This document shows, in pieces, positions 50,637-64,000 of a stretch of 64,000 nt of DNA. Under the pieces are notes generated by a model, which made no database searches, had not been told where the DNA came from, and saw only the letters and a list, made by a program, of their open reading frames with translations. Within the stretch, counting starts at the first letter, position 1, and the number at the start of each line of letters is the position of its first letter. The stretch is from an uncultured Nitrosomonadales bacterium (GTDB lineage Bacteria > Pseudomonadota > Gammaproteobacteria > Burkholderiales > Gallionellaceae). The translations under genes and the position numbers were made by a program. The DNA is taken from contig CAIOSY010000037.1 of NCBI GenBank assembly GCA_903861075.1, positions 1 through 64,000 of the forward strand, written 5' to 3'.

Positions 50637-52499
50637 TTATAGCCCTATTTTTAGCAATGTTTTCGTGAACAGCTCGGGATTTTCATAACCCACTACGCGA
50701 AAATCGGTCAACTCCTGCCCTTTAGCATCGAAAAATATAATGCCAGGCGGCCCGTATAAGCCAAATTTTTTCAATAATGCCTTGTCCTCTAGGGTGTTTC
50801 CGGTGACGTCGACCTGAAGCATTCGGGCAGATTTTAGTTTAAGCTGTACGTCCGGATCGGAGAAGGTGAACCGCTCCATTTCCTTGCAGGCGACACACCA
50901 GTCCGCGTAGAAATCGAAAATGACAATTTTGCCGCGGGCAAGCTTTAGTTCTTCATCTAATTCACTAAGACTCTTTATGCGCGAAAATGCGAGCGGTTCG
51001 CCGGTATCCGCTTTACAGACCGAGCAAACGGCATTTAAGGGCTGCAAGAGGTTGCGAGCGCCGGACAAGGCGCCAATGATATAAGTGGCGCCCAATAACA
51101 AGGCTATTACACCGATACCTTTGATTAGTTTATGGCTGCTACGCGCATTATGAGGCAGGCTCTCTAATACACGTAAATAACTGGCGCAGAGTATTAACAA
51201 GCAGCCCCACAGCAGCATTTGTACAGAAACAGCTAGCAAAGGTTGGATGATCCATATTGCTAAGGCCAGTAGCAAAACACCGAAAAAACGTTTAACACTA
51301 TCCATCCATGCTCCTGCTTTAGGAAGTAACACGCCGGCGGATGTGCCGATTATCAGCAAGGGTGCGCCCATACCTAGTGCCAGTGCAAAGAGTGCCAGTC
51401 CGCCCAGAACGGCATCGTGCGTTTGACCGATATAAAGCAGCGCTCCGGCCAAAGGCGCGGCCACACAAGGGCCCATGATGATCGCAGACAAGGCGCCCAT
51501 CACAAACACGCCGGATAAGTGTCCGCCATGTAACTGATTGCTGGTGTTGCTGAGTCGGCTTTGCAAGGCGCTTGGTAATTGCAACTCATAAAAGCCAAAC
51601 ATGGATAAGGATAATATAACGAAGATTGCTGAAAAACTGCCAAGCACCCAGGGGGTTTGAAGCGCATTAGAAATTAAGTCACCCGACAGTCCTGCGGCGA
51701 TACCCGCAGCAGCATAGGTGATCGCCATACCCAAAACATAAGCGAGTGACAGCACAAAAGCATGTATCTTGGTGATTTTATGGCCTCGTCCTACAATGAT
51801 GCCGGAAAGAATCGGGATCATTGGAAATACGCAGGGGGTGAGTGCCAAGAGGAGACCTGCGCCAAAAAAGAATGTAAGTATCAGCCAGAAGCTGCCTTGT
51901 TTGAAAAGTTGGGCGATTTTTGAAGTGTCATTCTTTGGCGTATCTAGTTCGATTTTTTGTTTCGGGTCTGGCGCATTCAAAGCGCTATTGTTTGATTGTG
52001 TGGCGATGTTCTCTAGCGATAGGCTTGCGTTAGGCAAATTGCTGGCAGGCAGGTCAATTTGCAATATCTTATCTTGACTTGGATAGCAAAGACCTTTTTC
52101 GCTACACCCTTGATAAGTCGCATTTAGCGTTAAATGGATGGGCGCATCACTGCTCCGTTTTAGTTTGAGTTTAACTTGAAATGAATGGTGGAAGACATAA
52201 GTGTCACCAAAATTTGGGTCGTGTTTGAGTTCGCCTTCAGGTAGCTCAATATCAGTGATTTTGACCTCATTGCCGGGAATGTTAAAACTGATTTTATCCC
52301 GATATAAATAATAGCCCGGTGTGACTTTGAGGTTCGCGGCTAAGGTCTGAGAATCAAGCCCCTGTATTTGTAGTACAAAAGCTTGGTCAGGGGGAAGAAA
52401 GTCAGGCTGGGTTTTGCTTGAAGAGAGCGTATCTAAAAAACTGCCTGCATGCCCTGCAGTGACGGTGAAGCAAAGTAGTAGTAAAACTAAAAATCGCAT
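50637..52499 (-). CDS. dsbD: thiol:disulfide interchange protein DsbD
   Basis: Signal peptide, periplasmic domain with GCSEKGLCYP, TM core TPCVFPMIPILSG, C-terminal DFYADWCVACKEME. Confidence 0.96.
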   Translation of the reverse strand: MRFLVLLLLCFTVTAGHAGSFLDTLSSSKTQPDFLPPDQAFVLQIQGLDSQTLAANLKVTPGYYLYRDKISFNIPGNEVKITDIELPEGELKHDPNFGDTYVFHHSFQVKLKLKRSSDAPIHLTLNATYQGCSEKGLCYPSQDKILQIDLPASNLPNASLSLENIATQSNNSALNAPDPKQKIELDTPKNDTSKIAQLFKQGSFWLILTFFFGAGLLLALTPCVFPMIPILSGIIVGRGHKITKIHAFVLSLAYVLGMAITYAAAGIAAGLSGDLISNALQTPWVLGSFSAIFVILSLSMFGFYELQLPSALQSRLSNTSNQLHGGHLSGVFVMGALSAIIMGPCVAAPLAGALLYIGQTHDAVLGGLALFALALGMGAPLLIIGTSAGVLLPKAGAWMDSVKRFFGVLLLALAIWIIQPLLAVSVQMLLWGCLLILCASYLRVLESLPHNARSSHKLIKGIGVIALLLGATYIIGALSGARNLLQPLNAVCSVCKADTGEPLAFSRIKSLSELDEELKLARGKIVIFDFYADWCVACKEMERFTFSDPDVQLKLKSARMLQVDVTGNTLEDKALLKKFGLYGPPGIIFFDAKGQELTDFRVVGYENPELFTKTLLKIGL

Positions 52500-52508
52500 G
52501 CCAATTCC

Positions 52509-52877
52509 TTACTTTTGTGTAGAAGCGTTGAGATCGTCCCAGGGTGTTTTATGCTCCCCAGGGTGAGTTTCGCTGTTTATCCAATTTAAATAGGCAGGGA
52601 GGCCTGTGGATAGGGGAAGGGCGATAATTTCCGGTAGTTCATACGGATGACAGTCGATAATTAAAGCTTCAAGTCTTGGGTACGCTTGCACTGTCGTTTT
52701 TATCAGCAGGGGTATTTCACTGACCGTTTCAATTTTATCCTGCCAGCGATAGGTCGATGCGCATGGGGCGAGTTGATTCACGCAGGCTGCGGCATTGGAT
52801 GCAATGATCCGGTGGGTCATTTTTTGCGCCGAGACAATATCGGGTAAGTTCGTCATCACGAATAAACAGGTATTCAT
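52509..52877 (-). CDS. cutA: CutA1-family divalent cation tolerance protein
   Basis: AACVNQLAPCASTYRWQDKIETVSEIPLLIKTT, YELPEIIALPLSTGLPAYLNWI. Confidence 0.94.
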   Translation of the reverse strand: MNTCLFVMTNLPDIVSAQKMTHRIIASNAAACVNQLAPCASTYRWQDKIETVSEIPLLIKTTVQAYPRLEALIIDCHPYELPEIIALPLSTGLPAYLNWINSETHPGEHKTPWDDLNASTQK

Positions 52878-53877
52878 GGTTTAGTCAGGCGCAAGCCCAG
52901 TTGTAGTAATTCATCCCAAACATCCCCTGTTTTTAAACCTTTAATGATTTTATCCAGCCGTGCCGCATGACTGATGGCTCGCTCAATAGACGAGAAGCTT
53001 AGTCTGCGAGAAGCATTTTCAGTCAGCGTCAATTTTTCTTTACGTACGCGTAGTTCTCGCAATGCATCGCGCGTCGTGTTGCCGTGTTGCAAGGCTTGTA
53101 GTAATTTGCCGACGGTGCGGATTTCTTCTGTGAGTGCCCATAATATCAAAACCGTGGCAGTTCCTTCCGCCTGTAGTCCTTGAAGAATATGGCTATAACG
53201 CACCGTATCACCCGCCAGCATGGCTTCTGATAATTTAAAAATATCATAGCGTGCCACATCCATAACCGATTCTTTGACCTGTTCAAAAGAGAGTGTGCCT
53301 GGCGGAAAGAGCAGGCTAAGTTTTTGTATTTCCTGAAATGCAGCAATCAGGTTGCCCTCAGAGCGATCGGCTAAAAAGTCAAGAGTTGCTAGGTCGGTTG
53401 ATTGCGCTTGCCGTTCGAGGCGACCCGCAAGCCATTTCGGTAACTGCTTGCGAGGAATATCATCGGCACAAATCATGACGGCGTGTTGTGCCAGCGTGCT
53501 GAACCACAGGCTTTTTTGTGCTGACCAGTCTATTTTAGGCAGGGTGATGAGTGTGAGTACGTCATCGTTGATTTGTGCGGTGTAATCTTGTAATGCCTGT
53601 CCGCCTTCTATGCCAGGCTTGCCGGAAGGAATGCGTAAGTCGATAACGCGGCGTGAGGAAAATAAAGACAGACTTTGTGCCGCATTGCGTAATTCATCCC
53701 ATTTAAAGTGTTGTTCAGCAATAAGGATATTGCGTTCGTTAAAGCCTGCCTGGCGAGCGGCGCTGCGTATGCTGTCTGCGGCTTCTGTGACGAGTAATAG
53801 CGCATCGCCATACACCACGTAAAGAGGCTTCAGTCCGGAAGTTAAGTGGCGCGGCAGCGCTTCGCTGGATAGTTGCA

Positions 53878-53878
<1 letters not shown>
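52874..53878 (-). CDS. holA: DNA polymerase III delta subunit
   Basis: LKPLYVVYGDALLLVTEAADSIR, DRSEGNLIAAFQEIQKLSLL. Confidence 0.93.
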
Positions 53879-57208
<3,330 letters not shown>

Positions 57209-57274
57209 TCATGCGGCCAAAATTGGGGTGTCAGGTCGGTATTTGCAAAATACAGTCATATTTTTTAAATAAAA

Positions 57275-57331
57275 TACCGACATACGGTAGTGAGGTTGGA
57301 CTGTTTGATATAAAATCACCGTCTATATAAT
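57275..57331 (+). promoter_or_regulatory. candidate prk promoter with upstream inverted repeat
   Basis: TACCG-acata-CGGTA (57275-57289); TTGATA (57305-57310), N15, TATAAT (57326-57331). Confidence 0.45.
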
Positions 57332-57360
57332 TTTAATCATAACGTTCAGGAGAGGTCATT

Positions 57361-58257
57361 ATGTCGAGCAAGCATCCCGTTATTGCGGTTACAGGTTCTT
57401 CAGGCGCAGGTACCACCACGGTTAAGCGCGCTTTTGAAAATATCTTTCGTCGCGAGAAGATCGCTGCCGCAGTTATCGAGGGAGACAGTTTGCACAGCTT
57501 GGATCGTGCTGCGTTCCGCACTGCGGCGGCTGAAGCGGCTAAAGCTGGAAATAATACTTTTAGTCACTTTGGCCCGGAAGCAAATCATTTCGATAAAATT
57601 GAAGAAATGTTTAAGGCCTATGCCGACACGGGTATGTGCAAACGTCGTTACTATGTGCACAGTGAGCCTGAGGCCGTAGAACACAACAAACATTTCGGCT
57701 TAACAGATTTGACACCGGGTGTCTTCACACCGTGGGAAGACATTGAAGAAAATTCTGATTTGTTGTTCTACGAAGGACTGCACGGTCTTGCAAAAGACGA
57801 AGCTAAAGGGATTGATGCGGGTCGTTATGTCGATCTAGGCATTGGCGTTGTGCCTGTAGTCAATCTGGAATGGATCCAAAAGATTCATCGCGACAAGGCT
57901 GAACGTGGTTATTCGGCTGAAGCGACGGTGGATACCATCATGCGTCGTATGCCTGACTACATCAAGTTTATCACGCCGCAATTCACGCACACCGATATTA
58001 ACTTCCAACGTGTCGCGACCGTGGACACCTCTAATCCTTTCATCGCACGCGACATTCCTACACCGGATGAAAGTTTCGTGGTGGTGCGTTTCCGCGATCC
58101 AAAAGGCGTGGATTTCCCGTATATGCTCGCGATGATTCCAGGTTCATTTATGTCCCGTGCCAATACGCTTGTTGTCCCTGGCGGTAAGATGAGCCACGCG
58201 ATGGAAGTCATTTTGGCGCCGGTTATGCACGACATGATTCAAAACAAAAAGAAGTAA
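57361..58257 (+). CDS. prk: phosphoribulokinase
   Basis: IAVTGSSGAGTTTVKRAFENIFRREKIAAAVIEGDSLH; EGLHGLAKD. Confidence 0.96.
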   Translation: MSSKHPVIAVTGSSGAGTTTVKRAFENIFRREKIAAAVIEGDSLHSLDRAAFRTAAAEAAKAGNNTFSHFGPEANHFDKIEEMFKAYADTGMCKRRYYVHSEPEAVEHNKHFGLTDLTPGVFTPWEDIEENSDLLFYEGLHGLAKDEAKGIDAGRYVDLGIGVVPVVNLEWIQKIHRDKAERGYSAEATVDTIMRRMPDYIKFITPQFTHTDINFQRVATVDTSNPFIARDIPTPDESFVVVRFRDPKGVDFPYMLAMIPGSFMSRANTLVVPGGKMSHAMEVILAPVMHDMIQNKKK

Positions 58258-58295
58258 ATCGGATATGCCGGAGTGAGTCCGGTAATCAGTTGAAA

Positions 58296-58330
58296 CGGGG
58301 GAGTCAGACGTGAGTTTGCTTCCCCTTTTT
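58296..58330 (+). terminator. probable Rho-independent terminator after prk
   Basis: GGGGGA...TTCCCC stem followed by TTTTT; long loop. Confidence 0.5.
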
Positions 58331-58455
58331 ATTACCGCATTTAATAATTCTGGATTGCTTCTTTTAATGCGGCCGAAGCAGGTAAACGGCACACTGCTTG
58401 AATGCGGGGTGATGTAGAATTATGACTGTTGCTTTTCACCTGTTTGCTCTTGAAT

Positions 58456-59397
58456 ATGAAGATACTCCTTGTTGATGACTCCCGCGCAATTGCTGCGCTA
58501 TTAGAGGCACAATTAATGTCATTGGGACATCAGGTCGTTCTCGCAGAAAATGGCCAGGTTGCCCTGGAAAAGTTTCGGGATTCACTCCCTGAGCTGGTTT
58601 TGATGGATATAGAAATGCCGGTGATGAACGGATTTGATGCCACACACCGGATTCGTAGTTTTGAGAGAACCCAAAAGTGGGCATGGACGCCGATAATTTT
58701 TTTAACGGCATCTGATTCGCAGGAAAATCTGATTGCGGCGATTGAAGCGGGTGGAGATGATTTTCTGGCTAAAGGATTGTCCATAGATATTTTGCGTGCA
58801 AAGATGAAAGCCATGGGGCGCATTGCCAGGTTACGTCAAATGCTAGCGGTAGCCAATCAGCAACTTGAATATCTCGCCAGCAAGGATGGTCTGACCGGTT
58901 TGTTTAATCGCCGGTGGATGGATCTTAATGTTGATAAGGCATGGGTAGATGCCATAGATAAAAGCAGATCCTTTGCCGTGCTCATGTTGGATGTTGATAA
59001 CTTCAAGAAATATAACGACCATTATGGACATCAACGGGGTGATGATTGCCTGCGTTTAATCGCCCGGACTATTGAATCGGTGATTGATGAAGTCAATGTC
59101 AAAAATGTAACGAATGATGTTTTTGTATGTCGTTACGGTGGCGAGGAATTTTCTGTTGTGATTCCTGGCGCGTCTGTCGCTACCTACGAATGCACCGCCA
59201 GGCATATTGTAGAGGTCATTCGAAAACTGGAAATTGAGCACGTGTTAAACGCGGGCTTTGAAATAGTAACGGTTTCTATCGGTGCTATTCGCATTGAATC
59301 TGCAGCAGGCTCGGTCGCAACCTTGTTCCGTGAAGCGGATGCTGCGCTGTATCGAGCGAAAAATAAGGGACGTAATCGAGTTGAATATGCGGGCTGA
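58456..59397 (+). CDS. REC-GGDEF response regulator/diguanylate cyclase
   Basis: ILLVDDSRAIAALLEAQL, LVLMDIEMPVMNGFDATH, YGGEEFSVVIPGAS. Confidence 0.95.
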   Translation: MKILLVDDSRAIAALLEAQLMSLGHQVVLAENGQVALEKFRDSLPELVLMDIEMPVMNGFDATHRIRSFERTQKWAWTPIIFLTASDSQENLIAAIEAGGDDFLAKGLSIDILRAKMKAMGRIARLRQMLAVANQQLEYLASKDGLTGLFNRRWMDLNVDKAWVDAIDKSRSFAVLMLDVDNFKKYNDHYGHQRGDDCLRLIARTIESVIDEVNVKNVTNDVFVCRYGGEEFSVVIPGASVATYECTARHIVEVIRKLEIEHVLNAGFEIVTVSIGAIRIESAAGSVATLFREADAALYRAKNKGRNRVEYAG

Positions 59398-59476
59398 ACG
59401 CTTCCTCGCAAGTGAGTCCCGCCTGAGTCTGATGTTTACGGCAACTTACTCCTGCTACATTCCCCGGCAAGTGATT

Positions 59477-62400
59477 TTATTGGTCTGATGCGTGATGTTT
59501 TGATAGCGTCAGTTTGACGGGGGTAGTGTGTTCTTCACCACTTACTTTTTTAGCATCCCCTATCGTCAGGCGTAAGGAGGGCGCACCCGCCGCTGCGAAT
59601 TCTGCAAAAACACCGTTGGCGCGTGCCGTCGCAAGGGATTGCAATTGCGCATCATTGATTGGTATCGTGTTGAGCAGGCGATCAAACAGCACGGCGTAGA
59701 AATCGACTCCTTTAAGTGCGGCGATTTCTTGGGTCGTCAGTGTTCGCGGTTTACGCCATAGCGACGAGAGTCCGCCAAGTAGCTTGTCGGCGGCGTTCTG
59801 TTCGAGTTGGCCTGGATTGGCGTTGCGAAATCCGGCTTTGAGGGAGGCGAGTTCACTGCTCCCCAGTGTGTCTGAAAACAGGGCTACTAATGCCAGTTGA
59901 ATTTTGCTTTGGTGCAGGGCTAGCGGCCCGGGATCCTCATCCACTTTAAGCGACTGCCCGCTTTTTTCAATGATGATACGGCGCAATTGGAGATCTTGTA
60001 AGGCGAGCTTGTCTTCATCGCTGTAACCGCCCTGGATTGAAAGCGCCAGGCCGGGACGCTGCTTGAGTGCCGTGGCAAGATGCAGGATTTTTTCACGTTC
60101 GGGCGGGGTGAGCTGAGTATCACCCGCTGCAAAGACGATGTTTTCAAGTTTATCATCACTGCCAAAGAGTGCGCCCAAAGCTCGAAAAGGCGCGGTGACG
60201 ACTTTACTGAGCAGACTGGACATGGCTTTCCAGATCAGTCCGCTATAACTGAAATGAGGATCATCCAGACTGCCCGAAATAGGGAGTCCCAAATCAATTC
60301 GTCCGTCGGAGTCTCGTAAAATTGCAATCGCTAAATCAAGGGGGAGATTTGTGGCCTCGGGACTTTTTACATGCTCCCCTAGCGTCAATTTATCCATCAC
60401 AACCTGATTTTTCCCCAGTAGTTGGTGCTGTTTGATCTTGTATTCGAGATCAAGTGACAGCTTCCCCGATTCTATTTTGCGTCCGGCAAAGGTGGCGGAA
60501 TAGGGCGTGAGTCTGGACATATCGATGTTGCGAAATGCCACAGTCAGATCCATAAAATCAGCAGGGTTCATCAGGTCAATTCGACCTGCAGCGCGGGCAA
60601 TACCAAAGTCGTCTACCTGTCCGTCAATTTTGAGCTGTCCTTGTGCGCCTGTTCGGGTCGAAAGTCCCGCCATGACGCCTTCAATATGATGAATGCGCGT
60701 GCCGAAAGGGAGCGCGAGCGAATAGTCTGCGAAGTCCATTTCGCCGCGACGAAAGCGCAGACGATCAATGTTGACGATAAAGGCTGTTGCCAAAACAGAC
60801 GGATTGGAGGTGTCAGACGCTCGGCTGCGGTGTGGCTCGGTCTGTGTGAGTATGCGCTTGAAGCTTGTGGATTTATCCTTGTTAATGATGAGTGCCGTAT
60901 CGAGTCCGTCTAAGGTCAGCTCATCAATATTCAGTGCGCCGGATGTTAGGGTCAATGCACGGCTACTCAGGGAATTCCATGATAAAAAGAGATTATCTGT
61001 TGCGGATTCATTTATGAGCAAGGAGTTTAATGCAAAACTGCCTTGAAAACTTATCCCCGGCGTAGCGTAGCTGGCATGCCCTTCAGTGGATAAATTACCG
61101 TTGAGCAGTTTTAAGGGTGCCAGCGTGCTTAAGTAGGGTTGAACCGGCTTAAGGTTGAGTTCAGTGAGTTTGAGTTGCATATCAATACGGGGCAGGCCCG
61201 GTGTGATATGACCGGTGGCGTTAAAACGACCGCCTTCACTAATTTGGCAAGCGGTCGTGACCGGTATTGTTGTCGTTAAATCTTCGCTCAAACCTTCTAT
61301 GGAGAGCGATAAGTCCTGGAGTGATAATTGCGCTGCAGGTGTGACCGTCTCATCCTTTATTGTGGCAGCAAAGTCTGTCAGCGCTAACGTCTTGATTTTG
61401 TAATGCCAACTGGCTGAGGAGTGTTCAGGTTTAGCTCCTTCAGTATAGGAGATTTTCTTGATGGCTTCTAAAATATCAAAGCGTCCCTGTTTGTCGCGCG
61501 AGAGGTTCAGGCTGCCACCGGATAGGGAAATACGGCCGATGCTGGCCTGTTTAGTGTTCAGTTTTAGATTTATGTCATCAACGATGAACTGTTCAATTTT
61601 CAGAGGCGGTTTATTCGTTTCTAAATGCAGCTGGCTGTTTGTGACCTTGAGCGCATCTATCGAGAGGGTGTTTTTGGTCAAATCAAAGCGGCCCTGCGTG
61701 CTTTCTATAGATGCAATCGTCACAATGGGGAGTGATTTTTGCTCAAGCACGAGCTTGTTAACCTTCGCGTGAATTTGATCAAGGTTGAATTGTAACTGCC
61801 CTTTGCTCGTGTCCAGTCGGTAGTTTGCTGAAAAAGAGACAACGCCCCCGGCGGGGTTAAACGGCAGTTTCCCTTTTAAATAGGGGGAGAGTTCGGCAAG
61901 ATTGATTTTATCTATGCTGAAATTGCCTGTCATAGACCAAGGCTCAAGGTGTGTTCCACCTTGCCAGCTTAGATTTGCACCCGAAGTGGTTTTGGCAAAA
62001 AGCCGGTATTGCCCATTATTTCCGGGCAATGAGGATAGTTCCGTTAACTCTACATCGACGGGTTCAATATGAGTCAGATAGCCAGGATTAACGCTTTGGT
62101 CTGCAAAATCTAACTGGCTGTTGGCTAAAATGAAATGATGGATATTGAATTTAGGCAACGTTGAATTTTGTGCTGGCGAAGGAGTGGTAAAGGGATCCAG
62201 CAAACCGGACCAGTTTAATTTTCGATTTGATAACAAGCTTGTTTTTGCCGCCAGTCCATCTATTCTTATATCATCAAATATCCATGCGCGGCGATACAGG
62301 CTAGTGGCTGAAAGATCGATTATCAGTTCACTTAAGTCCAGTAGAGCTTCGCCCCCGGGTTGCGTCAAGTGAAGGTCAGATAGCCGCAAACGTAGCGAAA

Positions 62401-62578
62401 AAGGATTAAATTCAGCTCGATTCATGGCCAGGTGATGCCCTGTCCTTTGTGCGATGAATTTTTCCAGCTGTGAGTGTAAAACCCAAGGCATGACCTGCCA
62501 GCTAAGCAAAAGACAAGCGATGATCATACCCGCTAAGGTTAGCGCTAAAGTTTTGCGTGAGGGAAGGCGAAGGGTCAT
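59477..62578 (-). CDS. DUF748/AsmA-like large envelope protein
   Basis: 1033 aa; N-terminal TM, AsmA-like repeats, LDLEYKIKQHQLLGKNQVVMDKLTLGEHVKSPEATNLPLDLAIAILRDSDGRIDLGLPISGSLDDPHFSYSGLIWKA. Confidence 0.9.
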   Translation of the reverse strand: MTLRLPSRKTLALTLAGMIIACLLLSWQVMPWVLHSQLEKFIAQRTGHHLAMNRAEFNPFSLRLRLSDLHLTQPGGEALLDLSELIIDLSATSLYRRAWIFDDIRIDGLAAKTSLLSNRKLNWSGLLDPFTTPSPAQNSTLPKFNIHHFILANSQLDFADQSVNPGYLTHIEPVDVELTELSSLPGNNGQYRLFAKTTSGANLSWQGGTHLEPWSMTGNFSIDKINLAELSPYLKGKLPFNPAGGVVSFSANYRLDTSKGQLQFNLDQIHAKVNKLVLEQKSLPIVTIASIESTQGRFDLTKNTLSIDALKVTNSQLHLETNKPPLKIEQFIVDDINLKLNTKQASIGRISLSGGSLNLSRDKQGRFDILEAIKKISYTEGAKPEHSSASWHYKIKTLALTDFAATIKDETVTPAAQLSLQDLSLSIEGLSEDLTTTIPVTTACQISEGGRFNATGHITPGLPRIDMQLKLTELNLKPVQPYLSTLAPLKLLNGNLSTEGHASYATPGISFQGSFALNSLLINESATDNLFLSWNSLSSRALTLTSGALNIDELTLDGLDTALIINKDKSTSFKRILTQTEPHRSRASDTSNPSVLATAFIVNIDRLRFRRGEMDFADYSLALPFGTRIHHIEGVMAGLSTRTGAQGQLKIDGQVDDFGIARAAGRIDLMNPADFMDLTVAFRNIDMSRLTPYSATFAGRKIESGKLSLDLEYKIKQHQLLGKNQVVMDKLTLGEHVKSPEATNLPLDLAIAILRDSDGRIDLGLPISGSLDDPHFSYSGLIWKAMSSLLSKVVTAPFRALGALFGSDDKLENIVFAAGDTQLTPPEREKILHLATALKQRPGLALSIQGGYSDEDKLALQDLQLRRIIIEKSGQSLKVDEDPGPLALHQSKIQLALVALFSDTLGSSELASLKAGFRNANPGQLEQNAADKLLGGLSSLWRKPRTLTTQEIAALKGVDFYAVLFDRLLNTIPINDAQLQSLATARANGVFAEFAAAGAPSLRLTIGDAKKVSGEEHTTPVKLTLSKHHASDQ

Positions 62579-62686
62579 GTTTGGATTGTGTCTCGGCAGT
62601 TTAGGGTCAGCGACCGGATTGATGTGCTTGTGTATGATAAAGCAGAAGCTGAGGCCGGGGTGGTAAAGAATTTTACATTTAGTCTG

Positions 62687-63097
62687 TTATTCGCTTACCT
62701 TGTTGCGTAAGGATTTGATTTCACCACGCCGGATTTTACCCTCCCGGCGTTTTTTCTTCGCGCTTCTGGTGGGTTTTGTTGGTGTACGGGTTTTGACTGT
62801 TTTTCCTGCATTGATAATCAATGCCTGCAGGCGAGACAGGGCATCTGCACGGTTTTTTTCCTGGGAGCGAAATCGTTGCGCTTTAAGGATGAGTATGTCT
62901 TCGCTGGAAATGCGTCGATCAGCCAGTTTGCGTAATTTTTCTTTGTAGTCTTCAGGCAGGGATGACGCGTTAATATCGAAACGCAAATGGATCGCAGAGG
63001 AAACCTTATTGACGTTTTGTCCGCCCGCGCCCTGTGCGCGAATTGCAGACAGTTCAATTTCACTATCGGGAAGAAAAATGTTGGGGTTGATTTGCAT
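62687..63097 (-). CDS. arfB: peptidyl-tRNA hydrolase ArfB
   Basis: RAQGAGGQNVNKVSSAIHLRFD GGQ motif; Lys/Arg-rich C-terminus. Confidence 0.95.
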   Translation of the reverse strand: MQINPNIFLPDSEIELSAIRAQGAGGQNVNKVSSAIHLRFDINASSLPEDYKEKLRKLADRRISSEDILILKAQRFRSQEKNRADALSRLQALIINAGKTVKTRTPTKPTRSAKKKRREGKIRRGEIKSLRNKVSE

Positions 63098-63155
63098 ACG
63101 TTATTGTTATCAGGTTAAAAATCCACCGGTGTTGCAGGGAGAGGATATACGCATC

Positions 63156-64000
63156 TTATTTATTTAACACGGGTTTTAAGTACAGCCCGGTTACACTTTT
63201 TTTGTTTTTTACAATGTCCTGCGGGCTGCCCTGGGCTATGATCTGTCCGCCGCCATTGCCGCCTTCAGGCCCGAGATCAATGATCCAATCTGCAGTTTTA
63301 ATGACATCCAGGTTGTGTTCGATGACCACCAGCGTATTGCCCTGATCCCGCAATTTATGAATGACACGCAACAGGAGTGCGATGTCGTGAAAGTGCAGCC
63401 CTGTTGTGGGTTCATCAAGAATGTACAGGGTGCGACCGGTGTCACGTTTTGATAGTTCCAGCGAGAGTTTAACGCGTTGCGCTTCGCCGCCTGACAAGGT
63501 GGTGGCTGATTGACCTAAGGTGATATAACCTAAACCCACGTCGAGCAGGGTCTGAAGTTTGCGTGCAATGACAGGTACCGCCTGGAAAAAATCATGTGCT
63601 TGCTCAACGGTCATCTGCAAAATCTGCTGGATGTTTTTTCCTTTGTACTGAATTTCTAGCGTCTCACGATTGTAACGCTGGCCGTGACAGACATCGCAGG
63701 GTACATAAATGTCCGGCATGAAATGCATTTCAACTTTGATAACACCATCACCCTGACAAGATTCGCAACGTCCGCCTTTAACATTAAATGAAAAACGTCC
63801 CGGTCCGTAACCGCGTTCGCGCGAGGCGGGAACCCCGGCAAATAATTCGCGAATCGGCGTAAATAGTCCTGTATATGTGGCGGGGTTAGATCGTGGCGTG
63901 CGCCCTATGGGCGATTGATCGACATTGATGACTTTGTCGAAAAATTCCAGCCCGCTGATAGACGTATAGGTAGCAGGTTCAGTATTGCTGCGATACAGAT
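63156..64000 (-). CDS. uvrA: excinuclease ABC subunit A (N-terminal part outside window)
   Basis: [68 protein letters not shown]...[19 protein letters not shown]; frame open to window edge. Confidence 0.97.
   Translation of the reverse strand, partial: LYRSNTEPATYTSISGLEFFDKVINVDQSPIGRTPRSNPATYTGLFTPIRELFAGVPASRERGYGPGRFSFNVKGGRCESCQGDGVIKVEMHFMPDIYVPCDVCHGQRYNRETLEIQYKGKNIQQILQMTVEQAHDFFQAVPVIARKLQTLLDVGLGYITLGQSATTLSGGEAQRVKLSLELSKRDTGRTLYILDEPTTGLHFHDIALLLRVIHKLRDQGNTLVVIEHNLDVIKTADWIIDLGPEGGNGGGQIIAQGSPQDIVKNKKSVTGLYLKPVLNK

Noticed and set aside
57333-57521. Leader peptide/T-box type control upstream of leuS or prk
   Set aside because: No leucine-codon run, T-box sequence or terminator-antiterminator seen; the minus ORF is antisense to prk

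Overview
The 64 kb window is almost entirely densely packed bacterial core genome. Gene order (rpe-gph-trpE, rpsP-rimM-trmD-rplS, aroQ-accB-accC-prmA, leuS-lptE-holA, dusB-fis-purH...purD-hemF) and scattered Calvin-cycle genes (rpe, cbbY, prk) suggest an autotrophic betaproteobacterium of the Nitrosomonadales/Gallionellaceae kind; this is inference, no search was run. I support about 59 CDS, one pseudogene, several terminators, two promoter regions and some structured intergenic DNA. I saw no rRNA, tRNA, CRISPR array, prophage or IS element. Accessory content is small: a PIN-domain toxin-antitoxin (TA) pair after trpE, a second AbrB/PIN pair plus a frameshifted MNT-type nucleotidyltransferase remnant between purH and purD, and an isolated secreted glycoside-hydrolase-like gene. 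I did not find a clear undescribed multi-gene system. The best leads are the TA turnover site between purH and purD, two unannotated micro-ORFs, a trpE leader whose Shine-Dalgarno lies in a perfect hairpin, paired hairpins between accB and accC, a 15-bp tandem repeat abutting the rpsP promoter, and an inverted repeat upstream of prk.
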